DNA of 64,000 nt from Myoxocephalus aenaeus (taxonomy: Eukaryota > Chordata > Actinopteri > Perciformes > Cottidae). Positions 13,983-27,021 of the stretch are shown here, piece by piece. The notes under the pieces were generated by a model. It did no database searches, had not been told where the DNA came from, and was given only the letters and a program-made list of their open reading frames with translations. The position numbers and the translations under genes were made by a program. Position 1 is the first letter of the stretch. Each line of letters opens with the position of its first letter. The stretch is from the NCBI GenBank assembly GCA_038501785.1, contig JBAMJR010000031.1, forward strand, positions 15,593,501 to 15,657,500. Direction: 5' to 3'.

Positions 13983-16900
13983 GATTCTCTCCAAGGACAC
14001 CCCCACCCTGTCCTTTCAGCTTTGGAGAGTAAGTCGAAGCCGTAAGTGGCAGCGAAATTATGGATAAACAAGTCGCAGCTTGCCACAGTGTCTGAAAACC
14101 ACGGGACAGAATAAAAAAAAGAACAAAGGTAAGGGTCCCCTTGAGACCAGATGTCCACTCAGAGACACTTTAATTATGAGAGGCTGCTCGGGAAATACAA
14201 AGACGAGCGGCTGATCAGAGGCGTGCGTTTCAAATTCTCAGTCTGGGTTCAAATGATTCAGTCTGAAGAAAAAGATGAATTTTCTCATCTTTGAACCAGT
14301 AAACAAAACAAAAAAATGAGGTTTGTGCTTGTAATTTATTATACATTTTTATCGACAATGTCCCTAATAAGTGATTTACGTCATAAAAACAATTTTTTTG
14401 GATAATAACTTCCTAATTCACTCACCATTCTTTAACAACATGTTGTGAGAATTCAACTTGTGATATTCCCAGTAATGGGACAGTCGCTCTGGGCAATTGG
14501 TAATATTATATCCATCTGCAAAGGACCCGATATAACATCTAAAATTGGAGTTTAAAATGTCTGCATCATCTTTTAGCCCATTCTAATCCGCCAAAACCAA
14601 CAAACAAAGCTCAAAGACGGCACTTTGTTTTGGTGGAAAAAGTCATTTTAGGTAAACTGGTGGCTGTGTGGTGTGTTTAAAAAAAAAATAATTATCTGGT
14701 CAAAGTCCTTACCATGAAATTCTTGATTGACCTGTGGAAGACTGTCCCATCATAGTAGGCTTTTTTGCACAGACGGATGAAATTCTCTCCAGCTTTGGGA
14801 ACCTGGAGGAGAAAAAGCATGCAGATATTGTTTAGGAAAAGCACCCATAATAAAAAAATGATATCACGATAAAACAATAATATCTGCTGCTCTATATGCG
14901 TACGAGTGCCTTTGATTATTTATTTTTTTAACTCAGCAACATACCCACGATCACACTCAACCTTGTAACATTTAGATAAACTGGTTGCTGAATGTCAACA
15001 CCGGTCTGTTTTTAAAAGTTGTGTTTAAAAGTGTTATCAGTCATCACCATGCATATCGGATATGATCATTTTGAATGGGATGCGTTTTAAAACTCAGCCA
15101 ATAAATCACAGTAAATGAGTGTTTTCATGTTCGTTGCATGTTAAAAAAAAACTTATTCAACTAAGCAAATACATTGTTCCCCAGTGATGCATAAAATAGA
15201 GGATGCAGAGAAGTTGAGGTATATTGACTTATTTAACATGGTTGGTCTTTCTGGATGTTTTAAAGGGGACATATCATGCTCACTCATGGTTCATACTTGT
15301 ATTTAGACCAGGTTTACATGCTTTAATGAATATACCTGTATTCACGCTCAGTCTGAAATGCTCTGTTTTAACAAGGCCACATTAAGGAGAGAGGCATTAA
15401 TATCACGACATCTCTTCACACCCAGTACAGTCTCGCTCATACAGTTTACAGGAATTTACAGGGAACTACGGCATATTAAACCCCTGCAAATATATCAGGA
15501 AATGCATTGATAAACTACAGTCTGGTGCCGATTTGTAGTTCAACTGTGATGACTCATCATCATTATCATCTCATCTCATCTTTCACACAGAACTGCACAA
15601 AAAGATGCAAGTCTCAGAAGAGACAGCGACACAAGCCGGTCGCATTTCAACTTCCAGGGAGAGCTGACAGCTTCACATTTACATAGACAAAAAAACAAAA
15701 CAAACAAAAAAAAAAGTCGTGTGCGTGCGTTCATCTGTTGCCGGAGGCGGCCTCACGTATCTATATAACTAGAGGGCTTAGCAGGCTGTACTTCAACAAC
15801 AGACGTGTATTTTTCCTTCTAGCTGAAGGTGCATCCTGGGTCATAAAAAAAAAATATTGACTGACTGGCACCGTGTGAAACAAGCCAGTATTTGTCCCGA
15901 AGCCGGAGGCGTGGCTTCGACAATCACGCCAGTCAGGTCTACTGTTATTAGCATCAATAGCCACGAGGAACACTTCTCTCTCTCTCTCTGTGTGTCGGTG
16001 TGTGTGCGTCTGTGTGTGAGAAACTAACTTTTCCCCCCCTTGGCAACGTTGGTGGATGTTTCCTAGAATCACCAGATGCCTTTCGTGAAAAGCCTATTTT
16101 TATTCGTTGGCCTTTTGCTGCCGTGCGACGGGTTTGTCTGAGCTTCCGGTATTTTATTTCCGCCACGTCTCAATTTTGCTGTCGGGGTTCAACGCTCTGC
16201 CTCACTCAACCCATCCCCCTTATAAATCCCAGATTTTCAAAGCACTTCGGTACAAAGAGGCTTATTGTTTTATATACCACTAGACGAAAGAAATGGATCG
16301 ACTTTTAACAGTTTGAGACATGAAATGGAATTTGTTTTGCAATGGAAAAGAAGACGTAAAAACATCCAAGTGGCACAGAAATTACTTGGACATGAATTAA
16401 TAAAATGCATGCATGTCAAAATATACAAGCTCCGTCTTCTGCTTTCATCTGAATCCTTTAAAAATAAAAATAAATAAAAAAATGGCCAGAATCTTTCCCA
16501 TCAGAGATCTCTATCCCTGTAGTGGTTGTTAATGGAGCGCGTCCGCATGCTTCTTCGGTGTCGTATTCAGAGACGTGCCGAGGTGCCTAAAATTGTCAGC
16601 GTGGAAAGAATGTTTGCTGATGCAGAACTTCAAAAAAAGTCCCAATTTACATAGGCTTGCTGGCTCCTGTATTTCCCCCGCAGTCAAACTCAAAGATAAG
16701 ACCGTGAGGGAAAGAAAACCCATTACAATGATTCCATTAATCTTCCATTTTCTACCAGAATTGTGTGCATTTAAAGAGCTTCCTAATAGACCGTTTAGTT
16801 ATTTTTCACCCAAATGTATCATTAGACCATCTAAAGAATACTGCACAAGGTAATGATTAGAAAATATGTATTTTTTAAGAGTGCGAACTTGTTTTTATAT

Positions 16901-19900
16901 TATTTAGGTAGCTCTTTTGGTCTTTTCCCCTCTCCCTGCATGTCAATTTACAATTCATATAATCGTATGAACATTTCTTTTGATTCACACTCAAAGAAAA
17001 TAATTGGAACATCTTTAGTTGGATTTAGAAATCGCATTGGTTGACTAAAAAGTAAATTTAGACACAGTCATCCTGTTCTAGCCCACTCAGGTGAAGCCTA
17101 TCGACCGTGACTAACGTCATCACCCCCTCCTCACCACGAGGGCAGGAACGACCAAAAAACACCCAAAGCCGGGCAAATGGAGCAAACTCTACGGGACGGT
17201 GGGTTTCTGGATTCGTGTGACAGAGAGTGTATGTGACAGTGAAGCGGCACTCATTAATTCATAAACAGCAGGCCACGAATAGAGCTGCAATCTTGTGTGG
17301 AAACAAACCACTGGGGAGGAGGAGGATGAGGAGGGGAGGAGGGGAGGAGGACGAGGGGCACAGAGGGCAGGTTGTCTAACCGCTGCAACTTTCCCCCTCA
17401 TTATCCTGATTCGACAGCGCAGAAGCCAATGAAAACCAAGTTGCATGAAGAAGCGCCTGGTTACCGAGGCAGAAATGAATTCCTGGAACTCAAACCTGGA
17501 CAAACCTTTTTTTTTTGCTAAGATGTAAAAACTTGGCAACCTGAGGTCTTAGGACCTCAGACTCTGCAAGAGGCTGATTTTAGTGTTTTGGATGCGTCGC
17601 CCCAAACACGATTTAACCAGCTGCTCCGGGCGAAACCTAAACTTATACCAGTAAATTTAAATCAGCATTGAGTCTGAGCCTCAGTGTCAATAACACCGGG
17701 TCTCATTCATAACTGTATATTTTACTGGTCAGGTTTGCTAATCTCAAACATCTACTTACATATTTGTCAATAAAAATTATATCAGCTTCTAATGCTGCGT
17801 TCACACCTTTTTCGCAACGCTTTTTCGCGTGAGTTTACTCGCTCGACTTTATGTGGTTAATTTGCGTCATTCGCGGCGGAAAGGGGGCGCGGCTTATCTC
17901 CGTAAAAACAGATACTATTTCCGCCAGAGTTGTGACGTTTCAACTCTTGTGAATGAGGCGAATTTTTCGCAATGTGCCATTCGCGCCGCCCGCCAGAAAG
18001 GTCATTGGTCGCAACCATTCGCGTCTGTGCATTGACTTTGCATGCAATCGACTCGCAACGCTTTTGGTGTGAACGCAGCATAAGGCTTGAAAGAAATACT
18101 ACTTTTCTAACATCCTTCCAACACTATATATAGACCTGACGGGTGATTTTCAAAAGAACTGCAAAGGCTCCGTCTTCTCCGTAACGAGGGACGTTGTGTT
18201 GAGTTTCTTTTTACATCTTCTCTCGAGTTGGGGAGACACATTATATTTGCTATTTTGACAAGTAAAATTGTTCTATCTTTAGGCGTGAAAAAACAAATCT
18301 TAAATTTTGATTTTTGTTAAAACAATGAACTGTGAGAGGGGATACATAAATAAACATCCAGTGAAGTTCAGAGTCACAGCTCCAGAAACACTCCCTCCTG
18401 CCTTAAACCAGCGGCTTTTGGTTTCCGATCTTCTTTGACGACACGTGATTGATAGTCATCTCTACGACATTTAATCAGCAACTTTACATAATCAAACTGT
18501 CATAATCCTAATATATTTTCACAATCCCATTTGCGCTTATATTTCTTAAATCAAATATAATTAACATTAAACATTATTTATTTTTTTAATCTAATGCGGG
18601 ACACAAGGGTAGTTAACAAGGCTACGGCAGCATTTCCACCCCGATACAACAAAAAAGGGTTATGTCATATGTCTGTGTGTGTGTGTGTCTGTGTGTGTGT
18701 TTACCTTATCACAGTGCAACTCAACATTCAGGTCCCCCTTGTTTGTGTGGAGACGGACGTAGCCCTTCTTCTTCACATAGCGGTAACGCACAGTGTCGTC
18801 CGCGATCGTTTCTACGAGATAAAAAAAAAAATACAAATTCAGCTTTTTTTTTTTAAATACTTAATTTGGAGAACAATCGTGAGACTTTGATTGTTTGAGA
18901 GTCTCCGCTGGATGTTGCTGCCAGTAAGATGTCTAACCTTTAAAATCCTCAGCAGAGCAGGTTGTTATTTAGCTTTAGTCTCCTATAAACCATCTTTAAA
19001 TCCAAATAGCTTTGTTTTTAATTACTGTTGTTACAGTGCTAAAAAAAAATTAAAAAAAACCTCATAAAGACTTGGCTACTTAAATAGAAATCCTTTCCCG
19101 CATTCAACACTACAACCCACATTGCAATATATATATAAATAAACACTATATAAAGACAACACGGCTCTGTATTCTTCGACTCGGCCCACATCCATAAAAA
19201 TATAAGATATTTCTGAAACCTGAACTGGGTCACTAAATCCAAACATCGCCCTCTCCTTTCAGTAGTTGAACCTCCTAAACGGTTGCGTAAGAGCAGAGCC
19301 CTCCCCAGAGGCTGACGGGAGAAGACGACACAGTTGAACTGAGCGGCTCCCAGTTGCAGCTACTTTCGGCTGTGTGCGATCATGAAGCCGCACGTTTGAT
19401 AGCAAAAGAGCTACGGCCGGCCTATTCCCCCGGACCGACAACGATTAAAGCAGCTGCAGAAGAAGAAGTGGTGAACGTTTCCGTCTGCTGGGAATATGGA
19501 TGTTTTTATTTGAGTGTGTCTCTGTGTGTGATGTTCACTTGCCTGCTACTTGTATTGTTGCAGGGGTCATGGCCGTGGATGTGAAGGAGGCGGAAACTCT
19601 GCCTGTAGAGTAGTGGGCCTGAAGGAAAAAGAGACAGAAATAACAGCTTTTATATCACATTTACTGCTTCTTCTTTCTTTAAACCACTTCTCCCGTTAAC
19701 GGATACTTTTATGATGTCAGGTCTGTCTTCAGAAGTTGTTGTGTGGACGTTCGTCAGGTGTTCCGAAAGGCAGAAATCTTATCGTCATCAACACGTCAGA
19801 TTAGGGTCAACACGATATCAGATTCTAGATCGGAGGATAACTAAGGATTCACTATAACTATATCAAATAAAAAATTTAAAAAAGGTTTCTGTCAGCGGGC

Positions 19901-22900
19901 TTGTCACTGCGTCACACCGACGTCATGTGCAGTGTGTGTGTGTCTTTGGGAAAGGAGACAAAGCGAGAACGGAAAGAAACAGAAATAATTTAAGAGGCTC
20001 TGGATTAATTACGCAATCATGTAAAATGATTATCATTTCTGCCATTATGTGCACATGGTGTTCATTGTTTACTGCTGTTGTTGTTGTTGTTGCATCTTAT
20101 GCTTGTTCAGCACTTTGGTCAACTGTGTTTTTTTTTTTTTTATGTGCTATGAAAATAGATTTTGACACTAGATGTGTGTATATTATTGACATATCAATAT
20201 TGCATTTATTTTAATATCGAAGTCATCGTCAATAGTCAGATCAATTGAACAACTGACGATGACGAGAAATACAATCAAACTCTGCAGATATCTAAGAATT
20301 GTATTTAATGTTGCTTGACCAAAAAAAAGAAATAAAGAAACTAACTGAAGGTCCACAGGAGATTTCAAACGCATCTCATGGTCGTCTTCAGTGGATGGAG
20401 TTTGATCAGTTCCCGTCATGTGACCTACGTATCGATATTGGGTCACCGTTGAAAACACAGTCTTCTACTGTGTGAGGTGAGATGTGCTTGGAAGCTCTGA
20501 TCAAAGCCAGTAAGGTGACCTCGAGTTAGGCTTTATGATTTTCGGCGTTTTAGTGTCTGCGTAGTTTAGTAGATTAGTCGAGAAGAAGGAGAAGAACAAA
20601 AATGCAAAACACTGACCGGATCCAAGTTCTCGTGTGAGAATGTGCTGCTTTTCATCACTACAAACCGATTCTCTTTGGGTTTTCAACCTAACGCCTGCAC
20701 TCTGTTACGATTCTGCCATTTCATTACATTTTATAAATAGATACGTAAATAGATGAATGAATCATAAAAATAAAACACCACATGCAGCCCTTGTTTGTAC
20801 ATTTATTCCTGGAGATCAGGTTCTCGGCTCGGAGGCACCAGGGCCTCCACATACTCGGCTGGTGCCCACATTCAGGCTAAATATATTTTTTTTGTTACAT
20901 TGTTTTCAGACGAGAACCTAAAAAAAGCGCCACACTGGGTGTTTCCCCCCCCCGCTGCAGTTTTCGGGCTTAAACCCTCGGGAAGACCGTCTACGATGAC
21001 TGGATGCTTATGTGGATGTAATCAAGACGGCCTGTAGCGACGGCACACGCCAACTTGTAGATTCAAACCATCTCAGAAGGAGATGCTTTCAGGCTCTGTG
21101 GGCTTGAATTACAGTAGAATAGCTGGACAGTAATAAAAAGGCATCCAGAAATACCACTAACAATGCGGTGAGATTAGAGGACTCAATGGAGGGAAATGAA
21201 AGCGGAGACGTGAAAATGGATTTTAAAAGCTTGCGTCTACTCCACGGTCCTGGTTTAGCATTCTTCTGCTCTAGTTCCTGTGAAGGCGCATGAAAGCCCA
21301 GACTTCTTTTTACCTTGTGTGCTCCGTCTGACCTACATTCCCCTTTTCCATCAGATGCTGCCAGAGCATCACCTCGACTATGAACTCGAGACGGAGAGCA
21401 ACAGAGGAACAACTGTGGCGTTTAAAAAAAAAAAAGAAAAAAAAGCCAGACGCGGTGCAGCAGCGAAGGAGAGCTGATAAGAATCGCTGATGCGGTTTAA
21501 TATGAATCAGACTGCATCCTCCCCAGTTATTCAAGGACACAGTCGCGGTGGTCGCGGTTGACCTTTTTTTGTTGCACATCTGTTTGTTTCCCTGCAGTTA
21601 AACCTGAACGATGACGACGGAGAGCAGATATGCGAGGAGATTACAGATAGTATCCAGAAGGTATTTTAAAATAAAGAATATAAACTTGCTACATATTCAA
21701 AAGAGGTTTATTTAATTTCTCCCTCCGGCTAACGTTTCACACCTTGACATGTTCTTACTGCACAAGTCTTGTACTTAATATAGTGACTTTGGCTCCTGTA
21801 AGGTACGATGTGAAGCATCATTCATCTTCCTCACAGCACTGTGAGCTGTTCTTTGTTCTGTTTCTGGATGCAGTTGTTTATCAGACTGTCGATGTATTAC
21901 TGGGTGTTTGGCTCCCTCGTGTGTACAATGTGGAAATGACACGTCTTCACCAAACGCCCTTTTGAAATACTGCAGGAGCACAACTTAAGAATTAAATGAA
22001 ATCATGCCTTTAACAAAAAAAGCAGACAGACTTCCACTTTAAAAAAAATATACAACGGGTGCTCTTTTAAAGTATGTACAGTTGCACGCAGTATTCTTTA
22101 TGCACTACTTTGTCTCTTGATGTTTCATGTAAAGCACTTAAATTCCCTTGTTGCTGAAATGTGCAATACAAATAAACTTGCCTTCTATGTATACATTTTC
22201 CTTATTCTAAACTAAGCTTTGTATCAGTAATATGTTAATACCACTTTTACTTGTATGTATACAAGTTGATATTATTATTCTGTGAATTTTTAACCTTTTT
22301 TCTACAAGTGCATTTACTTTTATACTTCTCTTTTAAATCTATTTTATTCATGCACAGATGGAAATGTTCATACATCTCACGTATTGTAATTGCAGTGTAA
22401 ATTCAGCATCTTTCAATTAAACAAATCTTTACGAGAATGATCTTCTATGCTGAACTTTTAAGTGGACAAAAAGACCTAAAATAAAGCAATGGATTTAATC
22501 ATAACTGCTGCTAAAATAGCACGTTAACATCTCCACGACCAACGAAAGACGGAGAGCTCCGGGGAAAGCCACAGAGACCAGATTATTTTGTCATGAATAA
22601 AATAAAATAATATTTTGAACTCGGTCCTCCACTCAAAAGGAAATTTGTGGTTCTTCAGTAAACATGAGATTAAAGCCTCAAAGTTCAGACTTTGTTGCCT
22701 CCTATTTTCTGCCAGACACGTATTAATTAGACATCCATTTAAATGCTAAGTTTTCAAGTCAATAAACAGCCAAGTTTAAGCCATGTGTATCTTGCAGACT
22801 GGGGATTCGAACCCGAAGCTTCTGGTTGATAAACTCTGGCTACCATGTAAGGTTTCGTTCTACCACATACACAACTTCCATTACCAGAAGGGGATTTTTA

Positions 22901-25900
22901 GATATCAAAGACTATTTTCTTTATGGTCTCTACCGTGAGGGAATAAAACACAACAGAATAAAACATGAGCTGGGAATAATGAGGAGGCCTACTTCACTTT
23001 CCTTTTCATATCCCTCGCTCATTCTCTTGAAAGACTACTGCAGTTTTACATAACGTCAGCATCGGGGTGTTTTTGCTTACAGCGTTCAGCTTGTCCGTCT
23101 TCTTGACCGCCGACTCCTTCATGGTGGAAGCCAGGAGCGCATCCCCCTTGTAGTCTTTGTACAGCTCAGCTAAGGTCTCCCTGGTCTCCATGTTTGTGGT
23201 CTTCAAGTGGTACGACGGGTGCAACTTGGCCTTTTCCTCATCTGAACCGAACCAGAGAAACGAGAGCAAGAAAGCGGTTTAAACAAGTTCAACCATGGTT
23301 GATTAGAGTTTGACAAAAAGGCAGACCACTCCCGCCATCACAAACAGTTAATTAACACATAACCCACCAGGATCCAACACCTTCAGGTTGTTTTTTACGT
23401 GGAAGAAGTTGGAAACATTGAATTTATCCAGGTGTGTGGGGTCCTGCAAAGACAAAACACCCCCAGGAAATTATGAAAAGGTTCATTTTCCATAAATGAT
23501 AAGCTTTCAACTTTTGCAAACCAGAACAAAGCAACAACCCACCTGAAGTACGATGATATCCTTTCTGGCGAAGGGCTCGTCGGTCAGCAGATCTTTGAAA
23601 CTTTTGGTCTTGATGTTGAGTTGCTCAACAGCCTGAGTGGAAACAGAAATATTTAACAAAACAAAAGCCTCTCTTGGCACACATTAATTTAACCATTTCC
23701 TCTATTATAATTGTGGCTTGTGTGATTGAATGAATACAAACCCACAAGTTGTGCCAACTCTCCGGTCAGACACCAATGGGCCGGAAGGCGTTAAAAAACA
23801 CACTTCATTCAATCTCAAAAACGTGCGGTGACAAATGCAGGCAATCGCCTAAAAGTCAACATATAAGACACTTCATACAATCTTGCTAAAAACACCAAAA
23901 AAGTAGGCTCTAGTCTGTTGGCCGCTTAAGAGTAGCGAGTGAGGAGTCAGCAGGCAGTCAAAAGATGCTTCGATAAAGTGTGAGCCATTGAGCATGAAGC
24001 CATAACCGGACACCCCGACATAAAATGCAATTTTCTGCCACAGAACACAAGATTAGCCGTGGACAGAAATAAGGGTGCACGCCGCTCATGTACAGACACA
24101 AACATGCGAGCAATCGCATGATCCTCCTGGCGGAAAGAAAAAAAGGCGGACTGATCCTCTGTTTGTTTGGAGAAACATTATTTTCTAAGAAACCAATTTA
24201 GTGTGAAGGCGGCGTCTTGTGAGACCATGTGGGCCGAGCATCTGCACTGTATCACTCTGAACCCAATCAATAACATCTGTGCGTGTGTGCGAGTGTGTGT
24301 GAATTTGCAGACATTGATCTGTGTTACAGAAGTATGTGTGAGGACCAAATGCAGGGAAAGTGTGCGAGTTCACCAACCTCATTAGAAAACACGTTGCCGG
24401 TGCCCTTGATGGCCACGAAGTGAGAATTATTGGTGAAGATGTTGTACAGAACGGGGCAGTGATACTTTCCTGGAAGAAAATGAAAAGAGAATGAGAAGCA
24501 AGCAGTCTGAAAACTTCTCGTACAGAAGTCAAGAAATACTTTGTGCAGTTATAGCACCTCTGACATCATCTCCCTCCACTTGCTTTAATTTGGTCTTATC
24601 CCCCTCAAAAAGATTACCCTTTAACACTCCTTAAGTCGACTTTTCCAGCCACTCTCACACACAGCAGGGCAGTAAGATCAATGCAGCTTTGACCTATTAA
24701 TTCCAAACTACTGGCTGATTTTGGTGATTAGAATCAGGAAACTGAAGCTGTAATGACTCACTAGTTTCTACATTAATCTTTTCAGGATAAGATTGAAATG
24801 AATGCATATGTATTTACCATCGTTGTTCTTGGCAAAGTTAAGTTTGATCAGGGACTTCGCCTCCAGTTTCTGTAAGAAAGAAGGACAAACTTAGTGTGCA
24901 ATCATAAAGCTAATGTGACCAAAAATGAATTTAAGAAAAAGAATGGGGGGAAATTTTCCCTGTTTCTTAAAAAACAAAAAAATATTATATTCAGCTTTTC
25001 AATAATCAATACATAACCGAACCGTTTGACGACTGCGCTCCAAAGAACCCTGAATTATAATAACTCGTAACAAATACGTGTGGTAAATATTAAATTGTGT
25101 GGCCTCGAAAACTGGTGTATGTTTTAAATGTTTTGTTTAAGATGAATTACTCAAACAATTAAAAGGAAAACAACCCCTTAATGTGGCTGTGCATCCTGGT
25201 ACATGTAGGCACTGCTGGCACAGCTCTGCAAGCAGATCTCCGGGTTAATATATCACGCACCGAGGAGTTTATTGCTTCAATCGACTACAGTTATCGTCAA
25301 CTCGTTTGGGACACGTACATAAATACTGTAGGTGGCACATTTTTCCCTTTAACCAAATTGTGGATGCTTATTTCTCAGTTCAAATGATTAATTGTTTCAG
25401 CACTACTCCTAGGTAGCATTAAGGGAGAGGGCTGAACGAGCATTTCTTCTGCATAGTAAGGACTGCCCAAGAGAAGTAGCTCGTAGCTAAATCTACAATG
25501 CATTTCTTCTCTTTGTATGAGAGGAATGGGTTTTTTTGTTCACCATCATACAAGTTCTAAACTAAAAACTAAAATATGAAGATTATTATTCAAACCATCG
25601 AGAAGCGGCCTCGTTTGGCCACATGATGCGTGCTGTTTGCTCACCTCTCCGGAGATTGGATTGGTGCCATACCTCTTGATCCATGGCATAATGCTCCTGA
25701 AACACAAGGTACAAAGGAAGGAATCTTTATTTAAGGTCCAAATATAGCATCACAACACATTTGAGCTCGGTAGTGTTCGCAACAACAAACATCCATCATA
25801 CTCATCTCATGTTTGGCCTTAAGTTGAGCTGACAGACATATCAACCAACAAATATAACAACCCTGTAGGACCAGGACGCAGTTGGACATGACCATTGGAA

Positions 25901-26977
25901 TCATCTACTTACAGCAGGTCAAAGACGACTCCCTCATCAGTACAGACAGGATACTCAAACGGCTGCAGGGACAAGCTGAAATGTTTCAGACAAAACATGT
26001 GTCAAACAATTGCTCAGCAAAACTACATGTCCAGTCAGATTCTCATACGTTTCTCCATCTATTCAACATATTGCTGTATAGTCTCTTCCACTACTGGTGG
26101 AACAGCATGGACAGATTTTGTGTTATTGGTCTAAAAGCTAACTTGTATCTCTTCATACCTGCAGTGGTCAAAGGGAAGTCGTCTGAAGTCTGCTTGTGGG
26201 ATTTCTGAAAAGCAAAACAATTTATATTTAACGACACTTTTAAAAACAGTTACACTACATGTTGTATTCCAAGACAAACAGTGGGTGAAACTGTGGGTAT
26301 TAAAATAGTTTTTCTAGCTTCTATTAAATGCAGTGTCACAGTATATAGAGTGTAAAATCCTATTACTTTTTTTGTGTCTTACATTAAAATCTGTGCTTAT
26401 TTTTTGTTGTTAAGTACTGGATGATTTTCTGCTTTTCTCTGTCATAGATCATTGGAAACTAAATATGTTTGCGTATTTATTAGAGTTTTGGTTGAACAAA
26501 AGAAGACCTTTGTAGACGTCACGTTTGGCTCTGTGAGGTTGTGATGGATTTTTAAACAATTCATTAGACGAAACGATTATCAATTAATTGAAGAACATAT
26601 ATCGGCAGATTAATCGATAGTGAGCATACTCTTTAGTTGCAGCACTACAAAATATAAATAAACCAATAAGTTATGCTTTGTTATCATAGTTTAAGCTATA
26701 AATACTTAAAAATGTCCCCATGTTTACCAGCTGCAACATCAAAGTGATGAACACATGAATGAATACATAATTATAATCTAGAGATATACTTTATTTTGAA
26801 AAGGGCCATTCTACATAATGAACACTTTTACTTTTGTAACTTTAAGTATATTTCAAATCGAAAATACGTTTATGCTTTTACTTAAGTAAGATTTTGAATG
26901 CAGAACTTTTACTTGTAAGTACTGTCGTAATGTAAACTTCTACTCTGAGTACTTATTTCAGCACTAGGTTAGAGTAT

Positions 26978-27021
<44 letters not shown>

